NCBI RefSeq assembly: GCF_000350225.1
Contig: NW_005179363.1
Span: 17,036 to 81,035 of the forward strand
Reading direction: 5' to 3'
Origin: Chondrus crispus
Lineage: Eukaryota; Rhodophyta; Florideophyceae; Gigartinales; Gigartinaceae
DNA length: 64,000 nt
Shown: positions 18,921 to 30,625 of the stretch, piece after piece
How the letters are laid out: each line of letters begins with the position of its first letter
Position numbering within the stretch: the stretch's first letter is position 1
Translations under genes and position numbers: made by a program
The notes under the pieces: generated by a model
Database searches by the model: none
What the model saw: only the letters and a program-made list of their open reading frames with translations
What the model was told of the DNA's origin: nothing

Positions 18921-20139
18921 CCAACCAACGCCACCTGGCACGGGCCGGTAGCGGGTTGTAGAGCGGTGTCGGCGGGGAGTCCCCGTCGGACGCGCGCATG
19001 GGCAGGCGGATCGACGCCTCGACGCCCCGGAGCAGTACCGGTTGACGATCCGGTACTGACAGGTGGAGGCGGATCCGAGCTCGCCGTCGGTCGCGCGCGT
19101 CCTCTACGCACGCGGTGGTAACTAAAGCTCGCTGAACGCGGGTGCGAGTGGTAGAATAAGCTGGGTGGCCGACCGTCGGCGGAAGGTTGCCTGCTCTGGG
19201 CCCACTCCGCCCACGGTCGCTCCCTGTATTTATTGTACAAGTTAATTAACCGTCTTCAGTACAGTACGGACTGTACTGTAGTCGGCTTACTGTGGACAGT
19301 GTGGGCCGGCCCGCACTGTAACGCTGTCAGCCGTCGGGTCCGACAGCACACGTGTGCTACACGTGGGGTACACGTCTTGGTGCGCGCGCGTTGTAAGGTA
19401 TGCGCGCGCGCACGCTGTAAGGTCCGTACCTTACAGCGTTAGATCTAATTCTAAATCTAACGTATAGGACAGTAGCCGGCGGTTATGCTACACGGCCCCC
19501 CCTCAAGCGTGAACGTCCGCGTTCACGTACGCGAATAGGGGGGTCCTTTCCCTTCATCGATACGTCCGTCTTGCCTCTTTTGGCCTGCGCCACGCTCCCT
19601 CCAGCTGTCCCGGATCGACGCTGGCGATCATCGCCATTGATGATCATCGCGTTGATGATCAACTGGTCCCGTAACGCAGACGTTCGCCTTACGGTACGGT
19701 CACCATTTCCGAGCTCTGCGCCGTCGTTTGTCTTCGTCGTCCCTCATCCGTAGCCGTGCCTCCCCTCTTCTTCTGTCTTCCGCGTGCGTCTCGCTACGCC
19801 GACTCCTTAACAACCCACGTCCGACCTTTTCATCTCCCTTCCGGCGCTGCTTCCCTGGGTGCCGTGACGCCCGGGCTCGCGGTTGAGGCAGCCTTGCCGG
19901 GTGACAGATGCCATCGGCTTACACCGTACGAGTCCAGCGCGCGGTGTCGTAGAGTCTCCCTCTCTCGTCATGCCGACTCTCGAAACGAGAGGGCAAAATG
20001 CCGCGCAACCGCAGCGTGGCCCAATCCAACTGCCTCTGCCGTTTGTTCCCTGCAACCGCCGCTGTTCGCCTCGGAGGCACCCCGATATTTTCGCACATTA
20101 TGGCTTCGTGGCTTCGCGAGTACGTCCCCGAGCCGAGGG
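18921..20139. other. Unassigned region between TE0 integrase and the inverted LTR
   Basis: No gene is recognised. At 19254-19280 the strings AGTACAGTAC and GGACTGTACTG form overlapping short palindromes. At 19340-19400 there are ACACGTGT-type palindromes and GCGCGCGCG runs. At 19508-19527 CGTGAACG-TCCG-CGTTCACG is a perfect 8-bp hairpin, lying between a C-run (about 19489) and a G-run (about 19537). Repeated GATGATCATCGCG units occur near 19630-19665. It could be TE0 3' non-coding sequence. Confidence 0.4.
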
Positions 20140-21187
20140 TGTAGTGCAATGCGCCTGTCAGGCAGAGACCGCGGTCCGAAGGTCCAGCAAAAACAACAAC
20201 AGCAACAAAAAGAAGAACTGCCGACGGCACAGCGCTACGGAGTGTCCCACTTTCCCTTCTCCGTTTAAACGAGCGTGCGACTCGTAGTAGCTCAGATCCC
20301 TGATAGCGGGGGGGGCACATATAAATAGCCCGGCCCGGGATCGATGTGGTAGAGACTTGCGAGGAGAACTGCTCGACGAGTGTGGGGTGGGGCGTGTACT
20401 TAGGTACCCCGGTTCCACTGAGTTGTAAGGCCAATGCTCGTTGAGCTTCTTCGACACCTTGTAACGCGACAAGGCCTTCGACGGGGGCGTCGCACCGCAG
20501 GCCGACGGGATGAAATGAAAGTAGCAACACCAACTGTGCCGCCCGATGACTCGAAACACCTTCACCGGTTCGGTCGCGACCGAGGCCGATGGCACCAACA
20601 CTGGCTTGTACACACGACAAAGCCCTTCGAGGGAGACGTCGTTGCAACAGTCTCCGCCGAAAAATGGGTCACAGTAGCAGCGCTACGTCAACTGTGTCGC
20701 CCGATGACCAAGACACCTACACCGGTTCGGTCGCAACCGAGGCCGATGGCACCAACAGAAGATAAGGGAAAATAGGTAGAATTAGAGATAGAAAAGGATA
20801 GAAAAATAAAAGAAGAGGAATGGGAACCCCCGAGCGCAAAGGATAAAGTAATCTTTAGTAGAAGGGAATGTCTTGTAAAAGACGGACTTCGACCAAGGCG
20901 ATATCAGACTCTGGCAACTCGGGTTACCTTTACTGACTTGGTGGTCAGCGGGCTAAGGTATATATCGCCCAACCGGAGCCACTACAGTAGCTCGCGGCGC
21001 TAGATCCTAGATCTAATCTAATGGCAGCAAAATTAATACTGACTAATTAACTAAATAAAATTAATAATTAAAATAAAAACTGTGCAAATATTCACACGTG
21101 TGTCCCCCAATCCCGGACTACAGTATTCACATTCCAACTTAGTTTCTTTTCCCCTCGCCCCCTTGTGCAACCCCTTATTGTACTATA
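20140..21187 (-). repeat. Inverted LTR of the TE2 family (1048 bp)
   Basis: Read on the minus strand this matches the 3' LTR of TE2 (34004-35047, 1044 bp) end to end. It begins, degenerate, as TATAGTACAATA at 21187 and ends ATTGCACTACA at 20140. Shared landmarks include the ACACACGTGT block, the TATATA box beside GGGCGAT, the AGATCTAGGATC block and the Q/K-like CAACAACAGCAACAA tract. It is too diverged from the TE2 LTR to be its recent duplicate. No 5-bp target duplication is visible at its ends. Confidence 0.88.
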
Positions 21188-21265
21188 TATTCCCCTCCTG
21201 AGCGTCCTTGCACATCTGCTTCGCTCCTTGATCTCCAGCTGCATTTTCCATCTCGACTCTCTTTT
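21188..21265 (-). mobile_element. Short 3' internal end of the inverted element, with polypurine tract
   Basis: On the minus strand, GTGCAAGGACGCTCAGGAGGGGAATA leads into the inverted LTR. This is homologous to the sequence just before the TE2 3' LTR (GTGCAAGAGCGCTCGG, then AAAGGGGATA). The inverted LTR is therefore a 3' LTR with its polypurine tract, and the rest of that element is missing. Confidence 0.75.
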
Positions 21266-21361
21266 AGCTTTCTCCTGACCGACGGTCACCATTGGCAAGG
21301 ACAAGACGAACCCCACACCTCCTGTATCGCCGAGGCGCGCGGGCGAGAATGTTATCCGCAA

Positions 21362-21458
21362 GCGCGTGCCATCGGCAGTGGTTGTTTCTGTTGCTGTTTT
21401 TCATCTTTTTGTGTGCCGGTGGACTGCGTTTGCGGCCTGCCAGGCACATTGCACTACA
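21362..21458 (+). repeat. Truncated TE2 5' LTR (last ~97 bp only)
   Basis: GCGCGTGCCATCGGCAGTGG through GCCTGCCAGGCACATTGCACTACA matches the end of the 3' LTR (about 34950-35047) in the same orientation. The first ~950 bp of the 5' LTR are absent; the inverted LTR stands in their place. Confidence 0.85.
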
Positions 21459-21462
21459 AACG

Positions 21463-21478
21463 TAGTCTCCCGACTTAG
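21463..21478 (+). promoter_or_regulatory. TE2 primer-binding site, degenerate
   Basis: TAGTCTCCCGACTTAG is 14/16 identical to the TE1 site and stands four bases after the LTR end. The expected TGG has become TAG. Confidence 0.6.
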
Positions 21479-21666
21479 AAAGTTTGGTGTATAGGAGACC
21501 TGATCAATAATTTCGCCTACGAAAGTCCCGGTCTGGAGACGCACTACAAAAGTGGTTTCCCGAACGAGAACGGTTTTGTCTACGACAAGGAAGTTGGTCT
21601 GGGTAACGGAGTCTCTTTTTTATTTTTGTTTGTATCTTTTTTTAGGTTCGTTCGCTACGCCGAACG

Positions 21667-23969
21667 ATGTCAACGAGCGCACCCGGGGACGTCCTTCCCG
21701 GGGCGAGGAGAAGCGGATCGGCACGGGCGTCGAGGATCCCGAGGGGTCCTCGCACCCGGAGCCAGGCCAATACGGCCACGGATCCCGGAGATCAAGAATC
21801 CCCTACGGGGATGGCCGCCGACAAGAATGACCTCGACGAGAAGTTCGAGAAGATGGGCAGCGAAATTCGCGGAGAGAATAAGAAAATTCTCGAGGACGAA
21901 TTGGCCCAAGTGCGAAAGCAACTGGAGTTGCAAGCAGCCGAGTTCCACATCGTGTTGGGAGAGCTAACAGCTCGCGTGGATCTCGTCGAGAAGAAACGAG
22001 GGGAGGTAGCCGACGGCGCGGAGCCGGAGGTCCTAGCCTCGTTGAAACTCTCAGTTAACGACGCGAGGCGCGACGCGAATCAAGCCTTGGAGTCCTTAGG
22101 AAAATTTGGAACAAGCATCGATGACCGATTCGATCGCGTCGCGCAACGTCTCAAGGACCTTGAGCAGGCCGCGGATCAGGCTCCGCAAGGATCGGAGGAC
22201 GAGCCGCTCCCTTCGGGTAGAGAGGGCGACCGTCGGTTGAAGAAGGACAAGCCCGCTCGACAGCGGAGCTCCAAGTCGAAGTCCTCCAAGAAGGACAAGC
22301 GACGTACAAGCAAGAGTCACTGTAGTGACGATCCGGAGGACCGCAACTTACAGTCAGAGTTGCATGGTCCTTCTGAAGATGGTGGCGACGGCTCGTCGAA
22401 CCATTCGGCGATTCCGAACGCCGTTGAGAAGAAGGAAACGGAATTTCGTCAAGGAAGAAAATTTCTTCCAGACGAGGCGGAGTCACTTCGTCCGCCTCGC
22501 GGAGAGACAAGGACGCGGAACCCGAAGATGTGGCAACGCGGCGAGGGCCGCGATGGGAGGAGTTGGAGGAGCTGAATCCGACCAACTACCTCTTCAAGAA
22601 ATTACTTTCGTACCGAACGTAACGCTTGCAGAACCCGCAAACATATTTGTCAAGTTCCCGGCGAACCGCCGTGCAAAAAATCAGGAGAGATATTCCACCT
22701 AAGGTGAAGAAGGACGACACGTTCACAGAAGAAGACGGCGTCCTTGTGTCGGATTTTTTGGCGAAGTTGGTTCAAGAGTTTGATACTCAGGAGATGAATG
22801 AGGGACAAGCGATTCGCTTGTTCCCCGAATTCCTTAGTGGCAATGCCCTAAAACAGTACACTTCCGTGTCTCAGACGGCGGGGTCCCACCATGGGAAGGT
22901 ATCCGCCTGGCCGGAGGCCGTACAGTGGCTATTGAGAAGTTTCGCCACCGACGAGGCGATCCGTCAAGCCGTGCTCGCATTGCGAGAAGTTCAGCAGAGA
23001 CCGTCTGAAGACGAAATGGAATTTTACATTCGCCTAACAGACGCGAGCAACCGCTGTGGGAATGTTTATTCCATGGAGGAGCACATGACCATGTTCAGCG
23101 AGGGGCCAGATGCCAGTATCAAGCCCATGGTCTCGCAGTATCGACAAGATATCCAAGATGTCTCATTTTTGGGATTGGTAAATTACGCAAAGGCGCATGG
23201 CTCGGTGAGCCGCGCCAAGGACAAGAAGACCAAGAAGGTCACGATTCAGATGCCGTCGACGTTCAGGGCGGGTAACAAGGCGAGGGCTTCTTCTTATCCC
23301 GGTCGTAAAGGTCACGCCGCCGTCCACTTAGCCGAGTCAATCTCCGCTTCAGAGGAGCGCAGTGCGCAGAGAAGTAATGAAAATTATTATGAAGGAGCGT
23401 TCGTAGCCGAAGGCGATTCTATTGAGCCATCGGAAGGCTACGAACACGAGGACTACGGGGCAAGTGGGTCGTCAACTTTACCGACGCCCGCATACACGAC
23501 GGAGTCGTTTTCAGAGCCCACGGATCCCGTAATGATGTTCCGGGGGCGCGGCCACACGCCGGCGCCGCGCCTTCCGATGGAAGACAAGGGTACAACGTTT
23601 CGAAGGCCAGGCTGGATGGGAAGGCTGCAACATCAAGGAAGGCCGCCGGCCCGTGGAGGACCTAGGCCGCAATTTCCCGTCAAGAAGCACGGACTGGTGT
23701 GCTATCACTGTTACGAGAAGGGGCACGCCGCGCCAACGTGCATTCTTTCCCTCTGGGAAATGCACCAAGTTTTGGGAAATTATGAGGCGTTGTCTCCGAT
23801 GGAGAGATTGGGGATACCATCGACGAGTTATCTGAAGGTCAAGAATTGGTTCGATTCGCAGACGGCGGGCACGCCGAGTGCTTCAACGCCGAGGTCGAAC
23901 CAACCCTTTAGAGGGCCCGCCACGGGGCCCGCGTCGTCGGACGTGAGAAGGAACCCGCAACCGCAGTGA
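21667..23969 (+). pseudogene. TE2 Gag pseudogene
   Basis: Gag of the second gypsy family, starting at the ATG at 21667. The first part (21667-22575) has a charged coiled-coil-like region and a Lys/Arg/Ser-rich tract (KSKSSKKDKRRTSKS). A frameshift near 22530 is followed by an in-frame TAA at 22620; the remainder (22626-23969) holds the gag core (WLLRSFATDEAI, MFSEGPDASIKP) and a canonical knuckle CYHCYEKGHAAPTC (CX2CX4HX4C). The core aligns with Gag of TE1 across the break, which shows that the break is secondary. It ends at 23967-23969 in a duplicated segment. Confidence 0.88.
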
Positions 23970-24046
23970 AACTAGAGAATGGAATCTGAGAAGGAACGGA
24001 CGTGAGAAGGAACCCGCAACCGCAGTGAAACTAGAGAATGGAATCT
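23939..24046 (+). repeat. 59-bp-period tandem duplication over the TE2 gag-pol junction
   Basis: The 49-bp block starting GGACGTGAGAAGGAACCCGC occurs at 23939 and again at 23998. The period of 59 changes the frame. In the second copy the gag-equivalent frame stops at TGA and pol lies in the -1 frame relative to it, as in TE1. In the present sequence gag and pol are separated by the duplication. I see no slippery heptamer here. Confidence 0.85.
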
Positions 24047-27000
24047 CGAAGGAGTCACGAGAGGTGCAGGTTCAACGTACTGCGTCCGGGACTCAGTCCC
24101 GTTCCCCGTCTCTAGCAAAAAAGGAAGCCTTCGACGAGGAGGTAGTTGGAATAGTGGATAGGCCGAAGGAGCCGGCTGTTGTCAAGAAAATTCTAAGTCG
24201 AGATATGGATCGTCCGATGGATCAAATTCGTAGGCCCTGGTACAGGGTTAAGCGACAAGAATGTCCTGAAAAGATCTTGGTTCTCGCGCGAAAAAACTAC
24301 AAAGTCTACGCGGATATTGGACCAACGGTCAGATTGATGAGTCGAGTGTTGTGTGTGTTGGACACAGGTGCCGGACCGAATTTGGTTCGAAGGTCGGAAC
24401 TTCCGGCAGGAATGGAAATGTTGGTGTCCTGCGGACCGACCCAAGACATCAGCGACGCGAACAATAGGCCACTCCGGACTCTCGGCACAATCAAGATGCC
24501 TGTGAGGCTTGGAAGATTTGTGTCCGCAGCCGAGTTTATTGTATGCGAAAAACTCGCAGTCCCGCTAATTCTAGGCGCGGACTACTGTGACCGGTTTGTG
24601 GAAGCAATTTATCCAAGCAAGAAGACCGTTGAGTTGGCGGATTTCTCGGAGGTTCCGATAGTTAGGCGGTTCTCGACGAGAAAAGGGAAGAAGAATCTCG
24701 TCCCGGGAGAGGACGAGAATGATGGAAAGGGGGAGCGATTTTACGCTAAGGTAAAAGTGGCAAGAGCCACGATTATCGAGCCAGGGACGCAACGCGTTGT
24801 TGAATGCACCTCGAAGACGGCGGGCTTGGTTGCGGTTCAGCCGTACTCGTCGTTGTACGAAAGGCACGGGTTGACGTGCGCGAATGGTGTCGTTCAGGTT
24901 GAGCCTGACAGGCCATTTCGTTTACACGTTGCGAATTTTAGGGCGTACCCTGTCAGGGTGCGAAAAGGCCCAAGTGGTTGCAGAATTATTACCGCACCCG
25001 AGGTCCGTGCTTGAGAGCAAAACCACCATTGGTGAAGTTCTCGGAATTCAAGAAAGGAAGAAGGAAAAGTTTCCTAATTCTACCAAGACGCCTACGGGCG
25101 AGACAAGATGCGAACCGTCGGATCAAGCGCGCGAGGACCAGCCAGAAGAACGGTCGAGTGGGCTCTCTGCGACGGCATCGTCGAAGCCGGAACAGCGGAT
25201 TGAGCCCCCACCGCCGGACGTGGAGGATCTCGACCTGAGTCACGTGCCGGAACGGCTGCGCGAGCGGTTCCGACGGATGTTGAAGAAATACTCTAAGATG
25301 TGGGATGGGACTCTTGGTGAAATTAATACCACGGTCCACCGGATCGAGCTCGTCCCGGAGACCAGGCCCATCACACAAGCTCCCTACCGAGCCGGTCCAA
25401 AGGCTCGGGAGGTCGAGGACGCAGAACTACAGAAGATGTTAGAAGCAGGAGTCATCGAACCGGCGCAGTCAGAATGGGCGTCGCCCGTTTTACTAGTGCC
25501 CAAGCCGGACGGTTCAATGCGCTTTTGCGTTGACTACCGCAGGTTAAACGCGGTGACGGTGAAGGACACGTACCCTTTGCCGCGCATGGACGAGTGTCTG
25601 GACTCGTTGGGAGACACCAAGGTCTTTTCCGCATTGAACGCAATATCAGGATATTGGCAAATGCCAATACCCGAGAGCGACCGCGACAAGACGGCATTTT
25701 TGTGTCACTCAGGTCTCTTCCGTTTTTCAAGAATGTCCTTCGGGCTTACCTTTCATTGGCTGATCGCGCTGCTCATCATCGGGCTGCTCGTCATTGGCAA
25801 GCTCCTGGGATCATTCGACGAGAACGACCCTGACATAATCATTTTCAGTAAGTCATGGGAAGAACATATCGTTCATGTTGACGAGATACTGTCAGTATTG
25901 GAAAAGGAAGATGTGAAGCTCAAGCTTCGCAAGTGCGAATTTTTCGTCGAAAAGATTAAGTATCTGGGCTAAGTTGTAAGGCCAGGTACGCTAGAAGTTG
26001 ACGCAGCGCGGACAGCCGCGCTGGAACAAGTGAGGTACCCTCAAACGCAAACACAGCTCAGAAGCTTCTTGGGTTTATGTAACGTGTACCGAAGGTTCGT
26101 CCCTCACTACGCGAAGATCGCTCACCCGCTCAATCAACTACTGAAGAAAGTACAGCCGGTTCAGTTAGAAGGATTCGACGAACCGTGCAAGAAAGCTTTT
26201 CAAAAGCTCAAGGACGCTATCTTGGCATCGCCAGTGTTGGCGCTGCCGAAGAAGGACCTACCATACTCGGTAGACACCGATGCAAGCGACTATCAAATCG
26301 GTGCTGCATTATTTCAAACGCATCCGGATGCGCAACGTAAACCCATCGGGTTCTTTTCAAGAACGTTAGCCGCAGCCGAGAGAAACTATTCTGTATCAGA
26401 AAAAGAATATCTAGCCGTAATTTGGGCCGTCCAGACTTTAAGACCATATATATATGGTGAGCACTTCATTGTGCACACCGACCATGCCTCATTGAGGTGG
26501 TTGATGAACGTAACCGACCCCAGCGGGAGATTAATCCGATGGAGGCTCCGCTTCTCGGAATTTGATTTCGAAATCAAGTACAAGAAGGGCAAGGCTAACA
26601 GCCAAGCTGTTGCCCTGTCAAGATTACCGACCGCAGGAGAAACCGTCGACGAAATCAACGACGAACTGCGATGCTTTATGGCCGAACCGGCAGAGGGTAC
26701 AGTGGAGGACGAGGACAGTTTTGACACGTTAGATGACATCCTCGCTCTTGAGGGGGGGCCGCCTCTGATCGCCTCGATCACTTCCAAGCTGTCGCTCCGT
26801 AGGAGCTTATTCGCGAGCAGGCCGTCGACCCTTTCTGCAGTCGAATCAAGGAGGATATGAACGCTGGAAAAGCGAGGACGTTCACACAGGAGGCAGTGAA
26901 ATTCGAAGGAACTCTATGCCGTACTGCGGCAGAGTTTGTACAAATGGTGATACCACAATCGTTAAGGGACCGCGTCCTAGGGTTGAGCCACTACGCAAAA

Positions 27001-28491
27001 TTGGCAGGCCACCCTGGACGCAGGAAACTGTACAAGACGTTAAGAAGATATTTTTATTGGCCTACAATAGCACTAGACTGCTACGCAGTTGCGAAGAATT
27101 GCGCCGAATGTGCACGAGAAAGGGTGAAGTTGGGAAGGAACACGAAGGAAATGAAGTTGTTCACACCCAAAGCTCCGCTGGAGTTTGTCGCTATCGACAT
27201 ACTCGGAGAGTTAATTACCACAAAGCGAGGAAATCGGTACATCCTCGTGATAAGAGATCGATACTCAAAATTGGTACGAACCGTACCACTCAAGAAAATT
27301 ACCGCTGCGCATATAGCGCAAGCGTTCGTACACCATTGGGTATTCGTATATGGACCGCCGCTGAATTTGCTGTCCGATAACGGTACGCAGTTCACGGCAC
27401 GGTTCTTTCAGAACATTTGTCCGATTTTGGGAATACGCAACGTCTTTACGACGACGTATCATCCGCAGGCCAACGGGCAAGTTGAGAGGTTCAATCGCAC
27501 GCTGACTTCCACGTTGCCAAAGTACGTTGGAGAACATCCTAAGGATTGGGATTTGTTTAGCGACGCTATTATAACGTTCGCGTATAATACGCAAGTTCAT
27601 CGAACTACGAACATTGCGCCCTTTGAGCTGGCATTAGCTCGGGCCCCGAGAAGTCTAGCTCTGCAAGCGCAACCCAAATTGGAGGAGTTCAGCTCGCCAC
27701 GAGCCTATTATCTAAAATGGCAATCATGGTTGGAGAGTCTGATGAAGACCGCGGACAGGAGCCTACGCAAGAAGCAGGCGAGATATAAGCGAAATTTCGA
27801 TGCGAGACTTCGCAAGCCGAAGTACGACATACCCGTAGGGTCCTACGTGTTCCTTCGAAAGGAGAAAGGTACGGCTACGGAACCTAAACACAAATTGGCA
27901 CAAGTGGCCACGGGTCTGTATGCAGTTAAGCAGTCACAAAGGAATACGGTTGTCATCGCCATTGGTGATCAGGAGGAACGCGTTTCGCGAGATCGAGTAG
28001 AACTGGCCCCAAGTCCGATGGAACAAGCGCCCACATCAGGTCTACATCAGGCCCTACAGTACCTAAGCGGACACGTGACAGATCAAGGACGCGACGCGAT
28101 GGAGAGTGAGGACGACCCTCACGCGCGGGCGCATACACAAGAGCTCGAGGAAAATTTAGTTAGTCGAAATCGGTCGGCGGAGATACCGCAAGACCTACAG
28201 CAGATAGTTAATTCAGAAGCGTTAGTGACATCGGAGGATCTTCAGGAGGGGGAAGTAAGTAACCCTGGACGTAAGGGAGTGGATAAGGACGCCGAGTATG
28301 TGATAGAGAAGATCATCGACCATGGGTATCAAGAGGAGGAATTAATCCTCAGGGCGAAATGGTATGGTTATGGGACGAAGGACGCGACGTGGGAACCGGT
28401 TGCGCAGTTACCGCGCAGCGCGGTTGTGAGATATTTTCGGAAGAAGAAGTTGCCCCTGCCACCGCAGGCCGCGCGCGCACTACCAGGGTAA
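24025..28491 (+). pseudogene. TE2 Pol pseudogene: protease, RT, RNase H, integrase, chromodomain
   Basis: Pol of the second gypsy family in three frames. Protease: LDTGAGPNLVR near 24359. A frameshift near 24965 leads to RT (FCVDYRRLN near 25525), in which the catalytic block is replaced (25747-25833). An in-frame TAA lies at 25970. RNase H follows (DTDASDYQ, TDHASLRWL). A frameshift near 26835 leads to the integrase (zinc finger HYAKLAGH...CAECAR; triad in AIDILGEL, LSDNGTQF, NGQVERF; GPY-like region). The chromodomain is continuous with the integrase: EYVIEKIIDHGYQ, AKWYGYGTKDATWEP. The stretch 26857-28491 is open for over 540 codons, so this is a recently broken gene. Confidence 0.9.
25747..25833 (+). 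other. TE2 RT: catalytic YLDD block replaced by an unrelated 29-residue segment
   Basis: Between the conserved FGL and IIIFSK of RT, TE1 has 29 residues including the YLDD catalytic pair. TE2 has a different peptide of exactly 29 residues that is strongly hydrophobic (HWLIALLIIGLLVIGKLLG) and then acidic (FDENDPD). The frame is kept on both sides. The RT would be inactive. The peptide resembles a short membrane helix; its source is unknown. Confidence 0.85.
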
Positions 28492-30625
28492 CCGTGTCAA
28501 GCAGAGTCTGGAAACCCGAGACGATGGAGAGGGCAGAAGTGCGAAGGGGGAAAGTCAGAGTGAGGCGTGCCAGAAGAGCAAAGGGCGGAGTCCCGTCAAA
28601 GGAGGGAGCGGATACGGGACGCGTTTTCAACGTTAGAGAGATAGGAGATTCCCTGAGGAGGCACGGAGTCTACAGGATCACCCCCACGCGTCATCAACGG
28701 ACAGAGAAGGAATGACGTTTGAATAAGCGGTCCGCACCAGTGAAGCGTAATTTAATCCAAAAAATGGATGGGCCCCCGGTGGGCTGTCAAACGATCGGTA
28801 TAAGTCGCAGACGGAGCTCCAGCCAGTCTCCGAAAAATTAACTATAATTCAGGGAATTGCGCGCACTTGTACGAAATGTTGTTGGCAATTTTCACAGCCG
28901 ACCGCATACACACTCAAGACTTGCCACCGGCGAAGCTGTAACCGATCGCACCCAAGGGCACTTTCCCGGTTCACTTGCAGCGCCTACCGTCCGCTCGACG
29001 AGCGACAAGATGATTCCACATGGACCATGACCGCCCTGACACGCCGACACCACGGGCAACTGCACGGCCACGTACAAGGGCTGAAGACATCCGTCCCTTT
29101 TCTGAGACGATCGAAGAAGGCACAAGACTCTTGCCGACGGCAACACAGGGTAACGAGCTCGCTTGTTACGCATCATATCTTTCTACCGCCTTCGTCATCG
29201 AGGGGAACACTAATGTGTTAGCACGATGGGCACAGAGGGGTTTCGTCGCGCCCACACTTGACCTGCGCCACGAACAACCTACTTACCCGCCTGCCACCAA
29301 AAACGTTTCCTTTCTTTTGTTTTTGTTTGTGTATTTTTTGTTTTGTGACGTACAGAACGCGAACTTCGCGTCGCGAACGACGACGATCAAGTTTTCGACG
29401 TCAATCCCTCAATGTCCTCAGACCAAGTCAGAGCGGCGACCCGACGATCGCCATCGAGGAACCATGAGGTGTGTCACACCGAGAAGGAGAACGAGTTCTT
29501 TTGCTTTGTTTCTCGTCACACAAAGGCGTTACGCCACGATGTTTTGTCTTTCTACCATGAGGGCCGTACTTTACACGTGAACGGAGAGGAGTCCGAGGGA
29601 CCGAAGTTAACTCGGCAACCGAAGATCACGCTCGTCATGGGAATCCATTCCCACAAAACTGCCTAGCCGCCAGCTACCCTGTTTTACTACCAACGGCATT
29701 GCTAACAGCAGCTAAAGCTGTCAAGCTCAGGAAGAGAGCGAAATTGGAGATTCGTCAGCGGAAATGAGACCCGGAAGACTGGAGTGTTTGGAAGCAAAAC
29801 TTGCTGTGTAAGAGATCGAGGAAGGTAATCTCGAATGACGATGTCCAAGTGACTGTCACTGCACGCCTGGGGGGACCCCAGTACGACGAAGATCGATCCA
29901 GGTCTTTCTGATGACCTACCCCTACCCCGCCACTATTCACGCGCGCCGACTTCCCTGTTCACGTCCGCGGAGCACAGGAGGAAAAGAACAACAAATGAGA
30001 GAAGGGAAACGAATTGTGATATTTTTATCATCACTCGACGAGCCTTTTGCTGACGACCCTGCTGCTTCCTGAAACGCCGACAGACGTCTAGTTCACATTT
30101 TCGTTCACACCCCGAGTGAATTATCATGCTGCCCCCCTCCTTACCTTTTCCTATTTTTTGAACAACTTGCTACCTTTTTACTTTTCCGTCCCTCCTACTC
30201 CTCTGCTTTTCTATTTTCATCCTGTTTTCTTCGTGCTGTTGTTTTTTTGTGAGAAGACAAGTCACGCAGACACACCGGATTAGGAGTATCGAAAGGAAGT
30301 CTATTTTAAGGAAGAACCCCGCGTTGAGGGAAAACAAGAAGCTGCAGAGTAGCCTTAGAGGAACCCTGCAGGGGAAGCTCCACGCGCGCCGTAACGACGT
30401 ACACCGCCGGTGGTCAAGGCTGTGATGGACCCCTGGTTGACTGAGGCACCATGAGGGACATTCAGACTTGTGAAGACAGGCGTCTTCCTTTCTGGGGACA
30501 AGAGGAGGACCATGGAAGAATCGAGAAAGTCGGATCGCTCCTGTGCCCTACTAAGTATCCACGCATGACACATCTCGAGACACAAGCAAAGAGAGGGTAA
30601 CATAGAGCCGAGAGAAGTTACGTGA
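28492..30625. other. TE2 extra segment without a recognised gene
   Basis: No protein family is recognised on either strand. T-rich tracts at about 29300-29345 and 30140-30260 and short reading frames without domain signatures are all that is visible. The segment has no counterpart in TE1, where the chromodomain is followed by only about 1.2 kb before the antisense ORF. It leads into the sulfotransferase-like pseudogene and may be the upstream part of the same captured fragment. Confidence 0.4.

Noticed and set aside
19919-20647. Minus-strand frame of 242 codons
   Set aside because: It mostly reads through the inverted TE2-family LTR, which is non-coding; no domain is visible.
25747-25833. 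Idea that the hydrophobic insert in RT is a TatA-like bacterial fragment
   Set aside because: Only a general resemblance of a short membrane helix; no conserved TatA features can be shown from 29 residues.
29020-29580. Plus-strand frame of 186 codons in the TE2 extra segment
   Set aside because: Low-quality composition, no motif, hydrophobic stretch from a T-rich tract; no support as a gene.
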